Shown piece after piece: positions 1 through 9,054 of a stretch of DNA of 64,000 nucleotides. Source of the DNA: an uncultured Dermabacter sp. (lineage in GTDB: Bacteria; Actinomycetota; Actinomycetes; Actinomycetales; Dermabacteraceae); the NCBI GenBank assembly GCA_947252755.1, contig CAMXWV010000003.1, forward strand, positions 124,001 to 188,000, read 5' to 3'. The notes beneath the pieces were generated by a model. The model made no database searches. It was not told where the DNA came from and was given only the letters and a program-made list of their open reading frames with translations. How positions within the stretch are numbered: position 1 is the stretch's first letter; every line of letters starts with the position of its first letter. The translations under genes and the position numbers were made by a program.

Positions 1-201
1 CCCGTGCCGAATCAGCCGGGAGCAGCGCCGAACAGGCGGATGCTCACCCTGACCGCCTGCCACCCGCTGTTCTCCGCACGCGAACGGTACGTGGTGCACG
101 CTGAGTTCGACTATTGGACAGTTCGGAACGATGGCCTGCCCCCAGACCTGCTCCCACCTGAGCTGCCCGAACCCGCCCCGAATGAGACGGAGGGCCGCTG
201 A
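1..201 (+). CDS. class E sortase, C-terminal fragment (5' end outside window)
   Basis: The reading frame is open from the window edge to TGA at 199-201, so only the last 66 codons are visible. They contain TLTACHP (cysteine at bases 58-60) followed by FSARERYVVHAEF, which is the catalytic-Cys strand and nearby Arg of sortases. The TLTxCxP form with a short tail fits the class E enzymes common in actinobacteria. Such enzymes are membrane-anchored transpeptidases that cleave LPxTG/LAxTG-like signals and join surface proteins to peptidoglycan. The stop overlaps the next ATG (TGATG), so the two genes are probably translated together. The N-terminal membrane anchor and catalytic His lie outside the window. 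Confidence 0.85.
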   Translation, partial: PVPNQPGAAPNRRMLTLTACHPLFSARERYVVHAEFDYWTVRNDGLPPDLLPPELPEPAPNETEGR

Positions 202-380
202 TGTATGCACTGCTGTGGCGCAGCCTGCCCGGCCCCCGATGGGTGCGGGCGCTGATCGTGCTCGTTGCTCTCGCAGCTCTGGTTGCGGTGCTGTTCAGCT
301 GGGTGTTCCCGGCGATCGCACCGCTCATGCCGTTCAATGACGGCACGGTCAGTGAGGAGGGTGCTCGAGCCGTCAGTTGA
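201..380 (+). CDS. small conserved single-pass membrane protein (59 aa)
   Basis: The ATG at 201 sits in a TGATG overlap with the sortase stop. The 59-codon product begins MYALLWRSLPGPRWVRALIV, has one hydrophobic helix (about residues 17-42, ending in FSWVFP) and then a conserved-looking PLMPFND segment. From memory, small proteins of this form sit between a class E sortase and pabA/trpG in many actinobacteria; their function is not known to me. Its last 8 bases overlap the 3' end of the convergent pabA gene. Confidence comes from the coupled start, the intact membrane helix and the family resemblance. Confidence 0.8.
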   Translation: MYALLWRSLPGPRWVRALIVLVALAALVAVLFSWVFPAIAPLMPFNDGTVSEEGARAVS

Positions 381-1023
381 TGAGCGGGCCCAGGCCTGCT
401 GCGCGTTCAGCTGCACCGGCTGGTGGGAGCCCGTCCGCGACCTGCAGGAACACCGCCAGCATGTGATAGCCGTGCTCGGTCAGCACGGACTCCGGATGGA
501 ACTGCACCGCGTGCAGCGGCAGCTCCCGGTGGGCAAGACCCTGCACGGAGCCGTCTGCCGCCCGCGCGGTCACCTCCAGTTCATCCGGCAGAGTCTCCGG
601 CACCGCGGCAAGGGAGTGGTAGCGGGCGGCCCGCAGCGGAGAGGGAAGCCCCGTGAACACACTGCGCCCTTCATGCTCGATCAGGCTGGTGCGCCCATGC
701 ATCAGCTGCGGGGCATGCGTGACCGTAGCGCCGAACAGCTGAGCCAGGGACTGCAGCCCCAGGCACACCCCGAACATCGGGGTGGCGGTGTCGGCGCACT
801 GTCGGATCACCTCCAGGGTGCGGCCGGCGGTGTCCGGTCGGCCCGGCCCAGGGGAGATCAGCACGCCCGCGTAGTCCTGCACGTCCAGGTCCGGATGGTC
901 ATTGCGGCGAACGGTGCAGACCGCCCCCATCTGCTCCAGGCATCCCACGATCGTGTAAACGAACGAGTCGTAGTTGTCCACCACCAGAATCGGGGTGCTG
1001 GAGCGGTCGGCAGCGGGGTGCAT
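373..1023 (-). CDS. pabA: anthranilate/para-aminobenzoate synthase glutamine amidotransferase subunit
   Basis: A 216-aa class I glutamine amidotransferase of the TrpG/PabA type. It releases ammonia from glutamine for a partner chorismate-using synthase. The nucleophile elbow GVCLG has Cys87, and the catalytic His and Glu are in QFHPES (about H176 and E178); SPGPGRP near residue 58 is the oxyanion strand. Start ATG overlaps the pknB stop in TGATG (1021-1025). It is the last gene of the pknB operon, as trpG (Rv0013) is in M. tuberculosis. No trpE/pabB partner is in view, so p-aminobenzoate and anthranilate cannot be told apart here. Confidence 0.88.
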   Translation of the reverse strand: MHPAADRSSTPILVVDNYDSFVYTIVGCLEQMGAVCTVRRNDHPDLDVQDYAGVLISPGPGRPDTAGRTLEVIRQCADTATPMFGVCLGLQSLAQLFGATVTHAPQLMHGRTSLIEHEGRSVFTGLPSPLRAARYHSLAAVPETLPDELEVTARAADGSVQGLAHRELPLHAVQFHPESVLTEHGYHMLAVFLQVADGLPPAGAAERAAGLGPLIN

Positions 1024-3188
1024 CAGTCGTCGCCGTGACGGCCCGTGCCCAACCGGTACCAGCCGTCATTGCGGTGGTCGCCGCTGTTGCCGGGCGCCAA
1101 ACCGTTGGCGTCCTCCTCGGGCGTGTCGGACGGTTCCGGAGTGGTTGGCGGGGGAGAGGTGGGCTTCGGCTTCTCCGGTCCGGTGGAGACGATGATCGTC
1201 ACGGTGGAACGAGGCTCCACCCGCGAGTTCGGTCCCGGGTCGGTGGTGATGACCCGGTCCTTCTCCACCGAGTCCGATGCTTCCGGTTTGCGCACCACAC
1301 CGAAGCCGGCATCGCTGAGGGTCTTCTGCGCCTCATCAGCCGTCTGGCCGGTGACGTTCGGCAGGGCCACCGGGCCCTCCTTCTTCGCCACCACCACGCG
1401 CACGGTGGAGCCGGAGTCCACAGTCTGGCCGCTGGTGGGAGACTGCTCCAGCACCGTGCCCGGCTCAGCCTGACCATCGGCCCGCTCGCTCACCTCAGCC
1501 TGCAGGCCAAGGTCCTCCAGCGTCTGCTCGGCCTCCTCACGCTTCAGCCCGGTCAGCGCGGGCACCTCCACCTTGCCGGACGCGAACCACACCTGCACCT
1601 CATCGCCCTGTTTGAGGGTGGCTCCGGAGCCGGGTTCGGTGCGCGTCACCGTGCCGGCCTTCGCTCCCGACACGTCCTCGGTGCCCATGGATCTGAGCGT
1701 CAGACCAGCATCGGTCAGCAGCTGCTCCGCTTCAGTGCGAGTTTTGCCGGTGAGGTCAGGCACGGTCGTCTCAGCGGGTCCCGTGGACACCGCCACGGTG
1801 ACAGTGGAGTTCACCGGCACCTGTGTGCCCACCTCTGGGCTCACGCTGAACACCTGTCCCTTCGGCACGTCCGCACTCGGCTTCTGCTCGAACTTGCCCT
1901 GCAGGCCCGCAGCCTGCAGCGTGCTGCTCGCCTCCGATTCGGACACGCCGATGATTCCGGGCACCGCCACGGTCTCCGGCTCCTTGTTGCCCAAGCCGCT
2001 GAGCAGCCACCAGAGGCCCAGCGCCGCCACGGCCAGCACCGCCAAGCCCACCAGCACCCAGAGCGCCACGGGGGTGCGATCGCGCTTCTCGTCCTCCTCC
2101 AGGTCCCCGGGTTCGCTCGGCATGACCGCGCCCTGCTGCTGGGTGGAGGGGCCCTGATTCATCGCCATCGCCGCACCGGGGCCGGTGGTGGGGATCAGCT
2201 GGGTGTTGGACAGCAGTTCGGTGGGCTGGTCCGGGGAGGTGATCAGGCGGGTTTCGTCCAGATCGCCAGCCCCGGCTGCGGCCATGCCTGCCGCCGCGGC
2301 GCCGCCGGCGGCGAGCGCAGTCGGCTGACGGCCGGCCACCACCGCGGCGATGTCTCGGGAGAACTCGAGCGCGCTCTGGTAGCGCTGTTCACGGTCCTTC
2401 GCCAGGCCCTTGAGGATCACAGCGTCCATGCTCGCCGGGATCGCCGGGTTGAACGTCGACGGCGGCTCGGGATGCTCACGCACATGCTGGTAGGCGATGG
2501 AGACGGGGGAGTCCCCCTGAAACGGCGGGCGTCCGGTCAGCATCTCGTACAGCACAACCGCGGCCGAATACACATCGGAGCGAGCGTCAACCTGCTGGCC
2601 GCGCGCCTGCTCCGGAGAGAGGTACTGGGCCGTGCCCATGACCGCCTGCGTCTGGGTCATTGCGCTGGTGGCCTCAGCCACTGCGCGGGCGATGCCGAAG
2701 TCCATCACCTTCACCGCGCCCGAGGGGGTGATCATGATGTTGCCCGGCTTGATGTCCCGGTGCACGATGCCGGCCCGATGGGAGTACTCCAGAGCGCTCA
2801 GCACACCGACCATGATCTCGCTGGCGCGGTTCACATCCATCGGATCGTCTTCGTTGATGAAAGCGCGCAGGGTTTCGCCCTCCACGTACTCCATCACGAT
2901 GTAGGGGATGGCCACGGCGGTGCCATTCGGCTCCGTCCGGTGGTCCTCGCCGGTGTCGTACACGGCGACGATCGCGGGATGGTTGAGACCGCCCACGGAC
3001 TGCGCCTCACGGCGGAACCGCTCCTGGAAGTGCTCGTCCTGAGCGAGCTCGCTGCGCAGCACCTTCACCGCGACCGTGCGGTTCAGGCGGCGATCCTTCG
3101 CGAGGTACACCTCGGCCATGCCGCCGCGGCCCAGCAGCCGCCCGATCTCGTACCGGTCGCTGAGCAGCATCGTCGACTCACTCACCAT
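1023..3188 (-). CDS. pknB: Ser/Thr protein kinase with four PASTA domains
   Basis: A membrane receptor-type Hanks kinase that senses peptidoglycan fragments or lipid II and phosphorylates division and cell-wall proteins. The N-terminal kinase domain (about residues 10-275) shows GRGGMAEVY, the VAVKVL lysine, HRDIKPGN and DFG. A proline/acid-rich juxtamembrane stretch is followed by one membrane helix (about 373-397) and four PASTA repeats of about 67 residues each, then a Pro/Thr-rich tail. The ATG at 3188 (MVSESTMLLSDRYEIG) is chosen because it places the kinase domain at the N-terminus and overlaps pknA by 11 bp; an in-frame start at 3227 would add 13 unconserved residues. It lies in the fhaA-to-pabA operon. 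Confidence 0.93.
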   Translation of the reverse strand: MVSESTMLLSDRYEIGRLLGRGGMAEVYLAKDRRLNRTVAVKVLRSELAQDEHFQERFRREAQSVGGLNHPAIVAVYDTGEDHRTEPNGTAVAIPYIVMEYVEGETLRAFINEDDPMDVNRASEIMVGVLSALEYSHRAGIVHRDIKPGNIMITPSGAVKVMDFGIARAVAEATSAMTQTQAVMGTAQYLSPEQARGQQVDARSDVYSAAVVLYEMLTGRPPFQGDSPVSIAYQHVREHPEPPSTFNPAIPASMDAVILKGLAKDREQRYQSALEFSRDIAAVVAGRQPTALAAGGAAAAGMAAAGAGDLDETRLITSPDQPTELLSNTQLIPTTGPGAAMAMNQGPSTQQQGAVMPSEPGDLEEDEKRDRTPVALWVLVGLAVLAVAALGLWWLLSGLGNKEPETVAVPGIIGVSESEASSTLQAAGLQGKFEQKPSADVPKGQVFSVSPEVGTQVPVNSTVTVAVSTGPAETTVPDLTGKTRTEAEQLLTDAGLTLRSMGTEDVSGAKAGTVTRTEPGSGATLKQGDEVQVWFASGKVEVPALTGLKREEAEQTLEDLGLQAEVSERADGQAEPGTVLEQSPTSGQTVDSGSTVRVVVAKKEGPVALPNVTGQTADEAQKTLSDAGFGVVRKPEASDSVEKDRVITTDPGPNSRVEPRSTVTIIVSTGPEKPKPTSPPPTTPEPSDTPEEDANGLAPGNSGDHRNDGWYRLGTGRHGDD

Positions 3189-4458
3189 GCAACAGTCCCA
3201 TCCATCCGCCGGCGCCTCCCGGCTCATTCTGCAATCCTACGTGCTCAAGGGCCGGCTGCGAGGCGTCAAGCGCCCCCAGCGAGATCACGCCCTGGGACAC
3301 CAGAATCGCTGCCACAATCCCAAGCACCAGCACCGCGATGATGATCATCATCGGCAGGGACACGCCGCCGATGCGCTGACCCGTCACCGTGCCGCGCACA
3401 GTCCGCCGGCCATCTCCATCCCGCGCCGCGGGGTTCGCGCTGAGCGCCGAGTTCGCGGTCACGGCGCTGGTGCCGGAGGTGCCGGAGCGCACCGAGACCG
3501 GACGGGAGGAGCCCAGCAGCGGCATCGCCGCGGTGCGCGTGCCCGTGGGGGAGATGGGGTGCTCGTCCTTCTGCTTCTCTCCGCTGCTCTGCGGGCCCGA
3601 CGCAACCGCCCCCGCCGTGAACCGGGGCTGTTCGCCCCGCTCGATCTCATCCAGGATGCGCGTCACCGCGGAGGCGGAGCGCGGCCGGTTCGCAGGCGCT
3701 TTCGCCAGCATCATCATGACCAGGCTGCGCGTCTCCTCGCTCACCCAGTCCGGCAGCTCCGGCGGCTGCTGCTTCACCTGCGCCATGGCGATGTCCACCT
3801 GGCTGGCGCCCGTGAACGGGCGGTGGCCGGCGAGCATCTCGAACATCACGATGCCCATGGCGTACACATCGGACAGGCTCGTGGCCTGTTTGCCCATCGC
3901 CTGCTCCGGAGCCAGGTACTGCGCGGTGCCCATCACCAGACCGGTTTTGGTGAGCCGCGCCTGGTCCTGAGAGCGGGCGATGCCGAAGTCGGTCACCTTG
4001 ATCGCCCAGTTGTTCGCCTCATCCACCAGGATGTTCTCCGGCTTCACATCCCGATGCACCACACCCTTGACATGCGCTGCATCCAGTGCACGGGACAGCT
4101 CGCGGATCACCCCGATGGTGCGCTCCTCGGAGATGCCGTTCGGGTTCTCTTCGATGATCTCTGAAAGCGGACGGCCCGGGGCCAGCTCCATGACGATGTA
4201 GGCGCGGCCGTCCAGCTCACCGTAGTCGTAGAGAGCGGCGATGGAGTCATGCGCGATCGCGGCGGTGTGCCGAGCCTCCGCACGGAAGCGTTTGAGGTAT
4301 CCCTCTTCGCCGGCGTACTCCTCACGCAGCACCTTGATCGCCACGGCCCGGTCTAGGTCCTTGTCCAGACCCTCCCACACCTGGCCCATCCCGCCGGTGG
4401 CGATCAGCCGGATCAGTTCGTAGCGTGCTTCAAGGACGAGTCCCTTTTTGGTCTTCAT
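3178..4458 (-). CDS. pknA: Ser/Thr protein kinase PknA-type
   Basis: A 426-aa Hanks-type kinase with an intracellular catalytic domain (ATGGMGQVW glycine loop, AIKVL lysine, HRDVKPEN, DFG), an Ala/Ser/Thr-rich linker and one membrane helix (about residues 361-387). A short extracellular tail carries no PASTA repeat, which separates it from its neighbour PknB. The ATG at 4458 (MKTKKGLVLEARYEL) lies in an ATGA overlap with the pbpA stop. The frame stays open 52 codons further upstream inside pbpA, but that part is basic and unrelated to kinases. Known members phosphorylate FtsZ, Wag31/DivIVA and PknB; that role is by family, not visible here. Confidence 0.92.
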   Translation of the reverse strand: MKTKKGLVLEARYELIRLIATGGMGQVWEGLDKDLDRAVAIKVLREEYAGEEGYLKRFRAEARHTAAIAHDSIAALYDYGELDGRAYIVMELAPGRPLSEIIEENPNGISEERTIGVIRELSRALDAAHVKGVVHRDVKPENILVDEANNWAIKVTDFGIARSQDQARLTKTGLVMGTAQYLAPEQAMGKQATSLSDVYAMGIVMFEMLAGHRPFTGASQVDIAMAQVKQQPPELPDWVSEETRSLVMMMLAKAPANRPRSASAVTRILDEIERGEQPRFTAGAVASGPQSSGEKQKDEHPISPTGTRTAAMPLLGSSRPVSVRSGTSGTSAVTANSALSANPAARDGDGRRTVRGTVTGQRIGGVSLPMMIIIAVLVLGIVAAILVSQGVISLGALDASQPALEHVGLQNEPGGAGGWMGLLHGE

Positions 4459-5900
4459 TTCAGGACCACCGCTTCCATCACGTCGCGTGCGATCGGCGCT
4501 GCAACTTCGCCGCCGTAGCCGCCCTCTTCCACGACCACTGCGACCGCCACCTGCTTGCCGTCCTTCTTGGCGTAGCCCACAAACCAGGAGTGCGGGCGCT
4601 TGCCCGCCTCCCACTCTGCGGAGCCGGTTTTGCCGCCCACTTCAGCGCCGCGGATCCGGGCGGCTGACCCGGTGCCGTCCTCTACCACGGACACCATCAT
4701 CTGGCGCATCTGTGCGGCCTGCGACGCGCTCAGCGGCTGCGACATCTTCTGCGGAACCATCCGGTCCACTTCGGTGAGCGTGGAGGTGCGCACGCTCTTG
4801 ACCAGCTGCGGCTTCATGACCACGCCGTCATTGGCGAAGCTCGCCGCCACCATCGCCATCTGCATCGGGGTCACCTTGTCCTCATACTGGCCGATCGAAG
4901 TGGTGGCCAGCTGCGCATCGTCCAGATCAGTGCCGATCGAGGACGGCGTGACAGGCATCGGGATCTCCTGCTTCTGCCCGAATCCGTAGTCGGAGAGGGT
5001 TTTGTTCAGCTGATCCTCGCCGAGCTTCACCCCGAGCATCGCAAAGCTCGTGTTGCAGGACTTCCGCATCGCGGCTTCAAGACTGGATTCGTCATCCGGG
5101 CCGCAGGGGGTCTGGTTGCCCCGGGGATGGTTGCTCATCACCGCGGTCGAGTTCGGCAGGCGGTAGGCGCCCGGGCCGGGCACCACGGTGTCCTTCGTGT
5201 AGTCACCCGTCTGCAGCGCCGACGCGGCCACCAACAGTTTGAACGTGGACCCCGGCGGGTACAGGTTTCCGGCGATCGCACGGTTCACCATCGGACGGTC
5301 CGGATCCTCCTGCAGCTGCTTCCAGGCGGCAGCCACATCGGTTGTGTTGTGGTCCGCGAGCACGTTCGGGTCATAGCTCGGAGTGGACACCAGCGCCAGG
5401 ATCGCGCCGGTCTCCGGGTCGATCGCCACCGCGGCGCCACGCCGCCCATCAAGCGCCTGGTACGCGGCAGCCTGAGCGTCCGGATCGATCGTCAGCTCCA
5501 CGCTCGCGCCTTTGCCGGGACGGCCCGAAACAAGGTCCGTGAGCCGCTGGTAGAAGAGTGCGTCGGCATCGCCCGACAGCTCGTTCTTCATCTGCGACTC
5601 CACGCCGGTGAAGCCGTACACCACGGAGTAGTAGCCGGTGGCGGGGGCGTACATCGGCCCCTGCTCGTAGGAGCGCTGGTAGCCGTAGCGGTCATTGCTC
5701 GGGCTGGAGGAGGCAACAGCGATGCCGCCCACCACGATCGGTCCGCGGTGCCGGCCGTACTCGTTGTAGATCGCGCGAGCATTGCGCGAGTCAGCGTTCA
5801 GCTCGTTCGCGGTGATCGCCTGAAAATACGTGGTGGAGCCGAACAGCAGCAGCATCAGCACCGCCATCACCAAAGACACATGGCGCAGGGGTTTGTTCAC
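4455..5900 (-). CDS. pbpA: class B penicillin-binding protein PbpA (transpeptidase)
   Basis: A 481-aa monofunctional peptidoglycan transpeptidase with an N-terminal signal-anchor (HVSLVMAVLMLLLFGSTTYF). The penicilloyl-serine motif is STFK (about residue 221), the second motif is SCN and the third is KTGS (about residue 422). It is short for a class B PBP, as actinobacterial PbpA usually is, with a reduced non-catalytic N-domain. It overlaps rodA by ATGA and pknA by ATGA, so synthesis is probably coupled. By family it works with the RodA/FtsW glycosyltransferase encoded just upstream to cross-link new wall during growth and septation. Confidence 0.93.
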   Translation of the reverse strand: MNKPLRHVSLVMAVLMLLLFGSTTYFQAITANELNADSRNARAIYNEYGRHRGPIVVGGIAVASSSPSNDRYGYQRSYEQGPMYAPATGYYSVVYGFTGVESQMKNELSGDADALFYQRLTDLVSGRPGKGASVELTIDPDAQAAAYQALDGRRGAAVAIDPETGAILALVSTPSYDPNVLADHNTTDVAAAWKQLQEDPDRPMVNRAIAGNLYPPGSTFKLLVAASALQTGDYTKDTVVPGPGAYRLPNSTAVMSNHPRGNQTPCGPDDESSLEAAMRKSCNTSFAMLGVKLGEDQLNKTLSDYGFGQKQEIPMPVTPSSIGTDLDDAQLATTSIGQYEDKVTPMQMAMVAASFANDGVVMKPQLVKSVRTSTLTEVDRMVPQKMSQPLSASQAAQMRQMMVSVVEDGTGSAARIRGAEVGGKTGSAEWEAGKRPHSWFVGYAKKDGKQVAVAVVVEEGGYGGEVAAPIARDVMEAVVLK

Positions 5901-7279
5901 GCCGTGGCCACCTCCTCCACCTTCTTCTGGGCCCGGGTGTCCAGCACCCGGCTCGCGGGTCGGCGGGCCGCGTCGGACAGCTTGATCAGCAGGCCCACTA
6001 CAATCCAGTTCGACAGCAGGGATGAGCCGCCCGCGGCCATGAACGGCAGGGTGAGGCCGGTCAGCGGGATCACCCGGGTCACGCCGCCCACCACGATGAA
6101 CACCTGGACGCCGATCGTGATGGCCAGACCAGCGGCCAGCAGGGTTCCGAAGCCGTCGCTGATGCCGATGGCGGCGCGGATCCCGCGCTGCACCAGGATC
6201 GCGAACAGCAGCAGCACAGCGAACACGCCGACCATGCCGAGCTCCTCGGCAAGGGAGGAGAAGATGAAGTCCGACTGCGCGAACGGCACCAGGTCCTGCC
6301 GGCCCTGGCCCAGCCCCGTGCCGAACACGCCGCCGTTGGCGAGGCCGTAGATGCCGTTGTTGATCTGGCCGCAGTTGGCGAAGTTGTCACCGCTCAGCGG
6401 ATCCAGCCAGCATTCCAGGCGGCGCTGCACATGGCCGAGCTTGGTCACGTACAGCAGCGCCGGCGGCGCGAACATCACCGCGCCGATGATCAGCCAGCTC
6501 AGCCGGTCGGTGGCCGTGTACAGCATGACCACGAACAGGCCGAAGAACAGCAGCGAAGTGCCGAGGTCATTCTGCAGCACCAGCACCGCGGTGGCGCCCG
6601 CCCACGCTGCCACAATCGGGCCGAAGTCCGACCAGCGCGGCAGGGTGATGCCGAGGACCTTCGGTCCGGCCAGCGCGAGCGTATCCCGCCGCGCCACCAG
6701 GAAGCCCGCGAAGAACACCGCGAACATGATCTTCGCGACCTCCGCCGGCTGGAACGAGTAGGAGCCGATGGTGATCCAGATGCGCGCTCCGTAGTTCGAG
6801 GTTCCGATCACCGGCAGCAGCGGCAGCAGCAGGAAGCCGAGCCCGATGCCGCCAGTGATCCACGTGTATCGGCGCAGCAGCCGATGATCCCGGATCAGCG
6901 CGAACACCCCGCCCGCCACGATCATCGCCACCAGCGTCCAGATCACCTGCTTGGGAGCGAAGCCGGACCCCCAGCTCGTGTACTCCTCGTACACGAAGTC
7001 CACGCTCTTCACCTCGGCCAGGCCCAGCATGTTCAGCAGCACTGCCACCGGCAGGATCAGCGGGTCCGCGTACGGGGCGCGGACGGCGACAAGACCAGCC
7101 AGCGCCAGCGCGGCCGCCGCCACCATGCCGATCTGCCACGTGGAGTCCGGCGAGATCTGGTCGGTGCGGCCCAGATCCACCATGAGCATCGCTGCGCCGC
7201 CGATCACCAGCGCGCTGATGGTGAGGATGAACAGCATCGTTCGGCGAGTGCGCGCCTGATAGCTGACCACGGTCGCCAT
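5897..7279 (-). CDS. rodA: SEDS-family peptidoglycan glycosyltransferase RodA/FtsW
   Basis: A 460-aa polytopic membrane protein with about ten to twelve hydrophobic segments. SEDS signatures are present: YGARIWITIGSYSFQPAEVAK, the QNDLGTSLLFFG segment, the NGIYGLANGGVFGTGLGQG loop and a C-terminal LPFMAAGGSSLLSNW segment. SEDS proteins polymerise lipid II into glycan strands and pair with a class B PBP, here pbpA (ATGA overlap). The position after pstP and before pbpA is the actinobacterial rodA locus; FtsW proper normally lies in the dcw cluster, which is not in this window. Confidence 0.92.
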   Translation of the reverse strand: MATVVSYQARTRRTMLFILTISALVIGGAAMLMVDLGRTDQISPDSTWQIGMVAAAALALAGLVAVRAPYADPLILPVAVLLNMLGLAEVKSVDFVYEEYTSWGSGFAPKQVIWTLVAMIVAGGVFALIRDHRLLRRYTWITGGIGLGFLLLPLLPVIGTSNYGARIWITIGSYSFQPAEVAKIMFAVFFAGFLVARRDTLALAGPKVLGITLPRWSDFGPIVAAWAGATAVLVLQNDLGTSLLFFGLFVVMLYTATDRLSWLIIGAVMFAPPALLYVTKLGHVQRRLECWLDPLSGDNFANCGQINNGIYGLANGGVFGTGLGQGRQDLVPFAQSDFIFSSLAEELGMVGVFAVLLLFAILVQRGIRAAIGISDGFGTLLAAGLAITIGVQVFIVVGGVTRVIPLTGLTLPFMAAGGSSLLSNWIVVGLLIKLSDAARRPASRVLDTRAQKKVEEVATA

Positions 7280-8550
7280 CAGCCCGCGCCTCCGTCACTG
7301 CCGCCCTGGTCACTGCCGCCGGCATCGCTCGCAGCCCCCGACGGGTTCGCCTCCGCATCCAGCTGGCGCACGATCCGCCGCGCATCCTCAAGGCTGGTGG
7401 CGGAGATCGTGGCCTCCACCTGCGTCTGCGTCACCGGCCGCAGGTCAGCCACCTGCACCGCGGAGGTCTCCTCCACCGAATGCAGGGTGATCGGGCCGAG
7501 GTCCTGCGGCATTCCGCGATAGATCGTCACGTGCGTGCCATCTGAGCCCACATAGAACTGATTCTGGGTCCAGGAATAGCCGAGCCAGCTGGCAGCCGCC
7601 AGGAAGACGCCCAGCAGCGCCACCGCCACAATCGCCGGCCAGGGTGAGCGGCGCGGCGGCTCCTCCGCTTCGAAGTCGTCATCCTCATACGGGGGCTGCG
7701 CCCGGGTCAGCGCAGCGGCCCGCGCCGCGGGCCCGGTGGCGGCAGTGGGACGATTGCGGTCGCGTGCAGCCGCACCCACCACGATCGGCTGAGTGGATGG
7801 GGCCGGTGCGCCGCGCGGCAGATCATCCAGATCCACCACGTCTGCCACAACGCAGGTGATGTTGTCCGGTCCGCCTGCCCGAAGCGCCAGGTTCACCAGG
7901 TGCTCAGCGCACTCGTCAGGATCCTCGATCTCGGTCAGGCAGTCGCTGATCGTGTCAAAGGAGACCACCCCGGACAGGCCGTCCGAGCACAGCATCCACC
8001 GGTCGCCCGCAGTTGCGGGCCTCAGCGAGAGGTCCAGCTCCGGGTCCGCGTCGAGATCTCCGAGCACGCGCATGATGATCGAGCGCTGCGGATGCCGTTC
8101 AGCCTCCTCCTCGGTGAGGCGGCCCTCATCGATCAGACGCTGCACGAACGTGTGGTCTTTGGTGATCTGCGTGGTGGAGCCGTCCCGCACCAGGTAGGCG
8201 CGGGAGTCACCGATGTGGGCGAGCGCGAACTTGCCCTCGGTGCGCAGCAGAGCGGTCAGGGTGGTGCCCATGCCGCCCAGCAGCGGCTCATCATGGGCGC
8301 GGGCCACGATCGACTCGTTCGCCTCGAGGATCGCGGTTTCCAATGCGGCCACGATGTCCGTGGCGGGCGTGTCGGACTCCAGGCGGGCCAGCCGTGCGAT
8401 GGCAAGAGAGGAGGCCACGTCACCGCCGGCGTGCCCGCCCATGCCGTCAGCCACCACCAGCAGGTGCGGGCCGGCGTAGCCTGAATCCTGGTTGTTCGAC
8501 CGGACCAGGCCCACATCGGTGCGCGCCGCGTAGCGCAGAGCGATCGTCAT
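7279..8550 (-). CDS. pstP: PP2C-family Ser/Thr phosphatase
   Basis: A 423-aa metal-dependent phosphatase that counteracts PknA/PknB. PP2C motifs are ADGMGGHAGG (metal-binding Asp), GDSRAYL, LCSDGLSG and GGPDNITCVVADV, within the first 245 residues. A linker rich in Ala, Thr and Arg, one membrane helix (VALLGVFLAAASWLGYSW) and an extracellular domain of about 90 residues follow. Overlaps are ATGA with fhaB and 1 nt (TGATG) with rodA. By family it dephosphorylates the PknA/PknB kinases and FhaA/FhaB-linked targets, so kinase, phosphatase and phospho-readers share one transcript. Confidence 0.93.
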   Translation of the reverse strand: MTIALRYAARTDVGLVRSNNQDSGYAGPHLLVVADGMGGHAGGDVASSLAIARLARLESDTPATDIVAALETAILEANESIVARAHDEPLLGGMGTTLTALLRTEGKFALAHIGDSRAYLVRDGSTTQITKDHTFVQRLIDEGRLTEEEAERHPQRSIIMRVLGDLDADPELDLSLRPATAGDRWMLCSDGLSGVVSFDTISDCLTEIEDPDECAEHLVNLALRAGGPDNITCVVADVVDLDDLPRGAPAPSTQPIVVGAAARDRNRPTAATGPAARAAALTRAQPPYEDDDFEAEEPPRRSPWPAIVAVALLGVFLAAASWLGYSWTQNQFYVGSDGTHVTIYRGMPQDLGPITLHSVEETSAVQVADLRPVTQTQVEATISATSLEDARRIVRQLDAEANPSGAASDAGGSDQGGSDGGAG

Positions 8551-9050
8551 CGCGGACCTCGTCTCAGCTCAAGGACTGTCCGGCCGATCTTCACCTGCGC
8601 ACCCGCCTTGAACGGTGTGGCCGCGGTGATCGGGGTGTCGGACAGCAGGGTGCCGTTGGTGGAGCCGAGATCCTCCACGAACCATTCGCCCTCACTCGGG
8701 AAGATCCGGGCGTGACGATTCGATGCATAGTCATCGTTGAGCACAAGGGTGCACTCCGGCGCCCGCCCGATCAGCACCGGGGACTGGCTGAGCCGGATCG
8801 TGGTGCCCTTCAGCGGACCGGCCGTCACCACCAGCGAGCTCACCACGTGCTCCGGGTCCGTGCGCATCTTCGCGAACTCTTCAGGGCTGGTCACCGCGCG
8901 CTGTTCACGGCGCTTGTCATTCTTGCCGCTGCGGGCGAGCACCGTGGTGCCGAACAGGTCATTGCGCAGGATCATCAGCGCAATCAGAACGAACACCCAC
9001 AGCGCAATGATGAACGCGAGGCGGAGAACAACGATCGTGAGTTCGCTCAA
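8547..9050 (-). CDS. fhaB: membrane-anchored FHA-domain protein FhaB (FipA-like)
   Basis: A 167-aa protein: one N-terminal membrane helix (LTIVVLRLAFIIALWVFVLI), a basic linker with a possible kinase target Thr (AVTSPEEF), and a C-terminal FHA domain. FHA signature residues are IGRAPECTLVLND, SNRHARI and LGSTNGT. FHA domains bind phosphothreonine peptides, so this is a reader for PknA/PknB. The gene lies 4 bp downstream of the fhaA stop and overlaps pstP by ATGA. In mycobacteria the orthologue links FtsZ and FtsQ under stress; that role is carried over by family only. Confidence 0.92.
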   Translation of the reverse strand: MSELTIVVLRLAFIIALWVFVLIALMILRNDLFGTTVLARSGKNDKRREQRAVTSPEEFAKMRTDPEHVVSSLVVTAGPLKGTTIRLSQSPVLIGRAPECTLVLNDDYASNRHARIFPSEGEWFVEDLGSTNGTLLSDTPITAATPFKAGAQVKIGRTVLELRRGPR

Positions 9051-9054
9051 GGGG

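Noticed and set aside
3188..3227. Upstream ATG for pknB (13 extra residues)
   Set aside because: The added residues are unconserved and lie deep in pknA; the ATG at 3188 puts the kinase domain at the usual distance from the N-terminus.
1035..3341. 768-codon plus-strand frame opposite pknB
   Set aside because: Arg/His-rich composition typical of antisense GC-rich frames; pknB on the minus strand has full kinase and PASTA domains.
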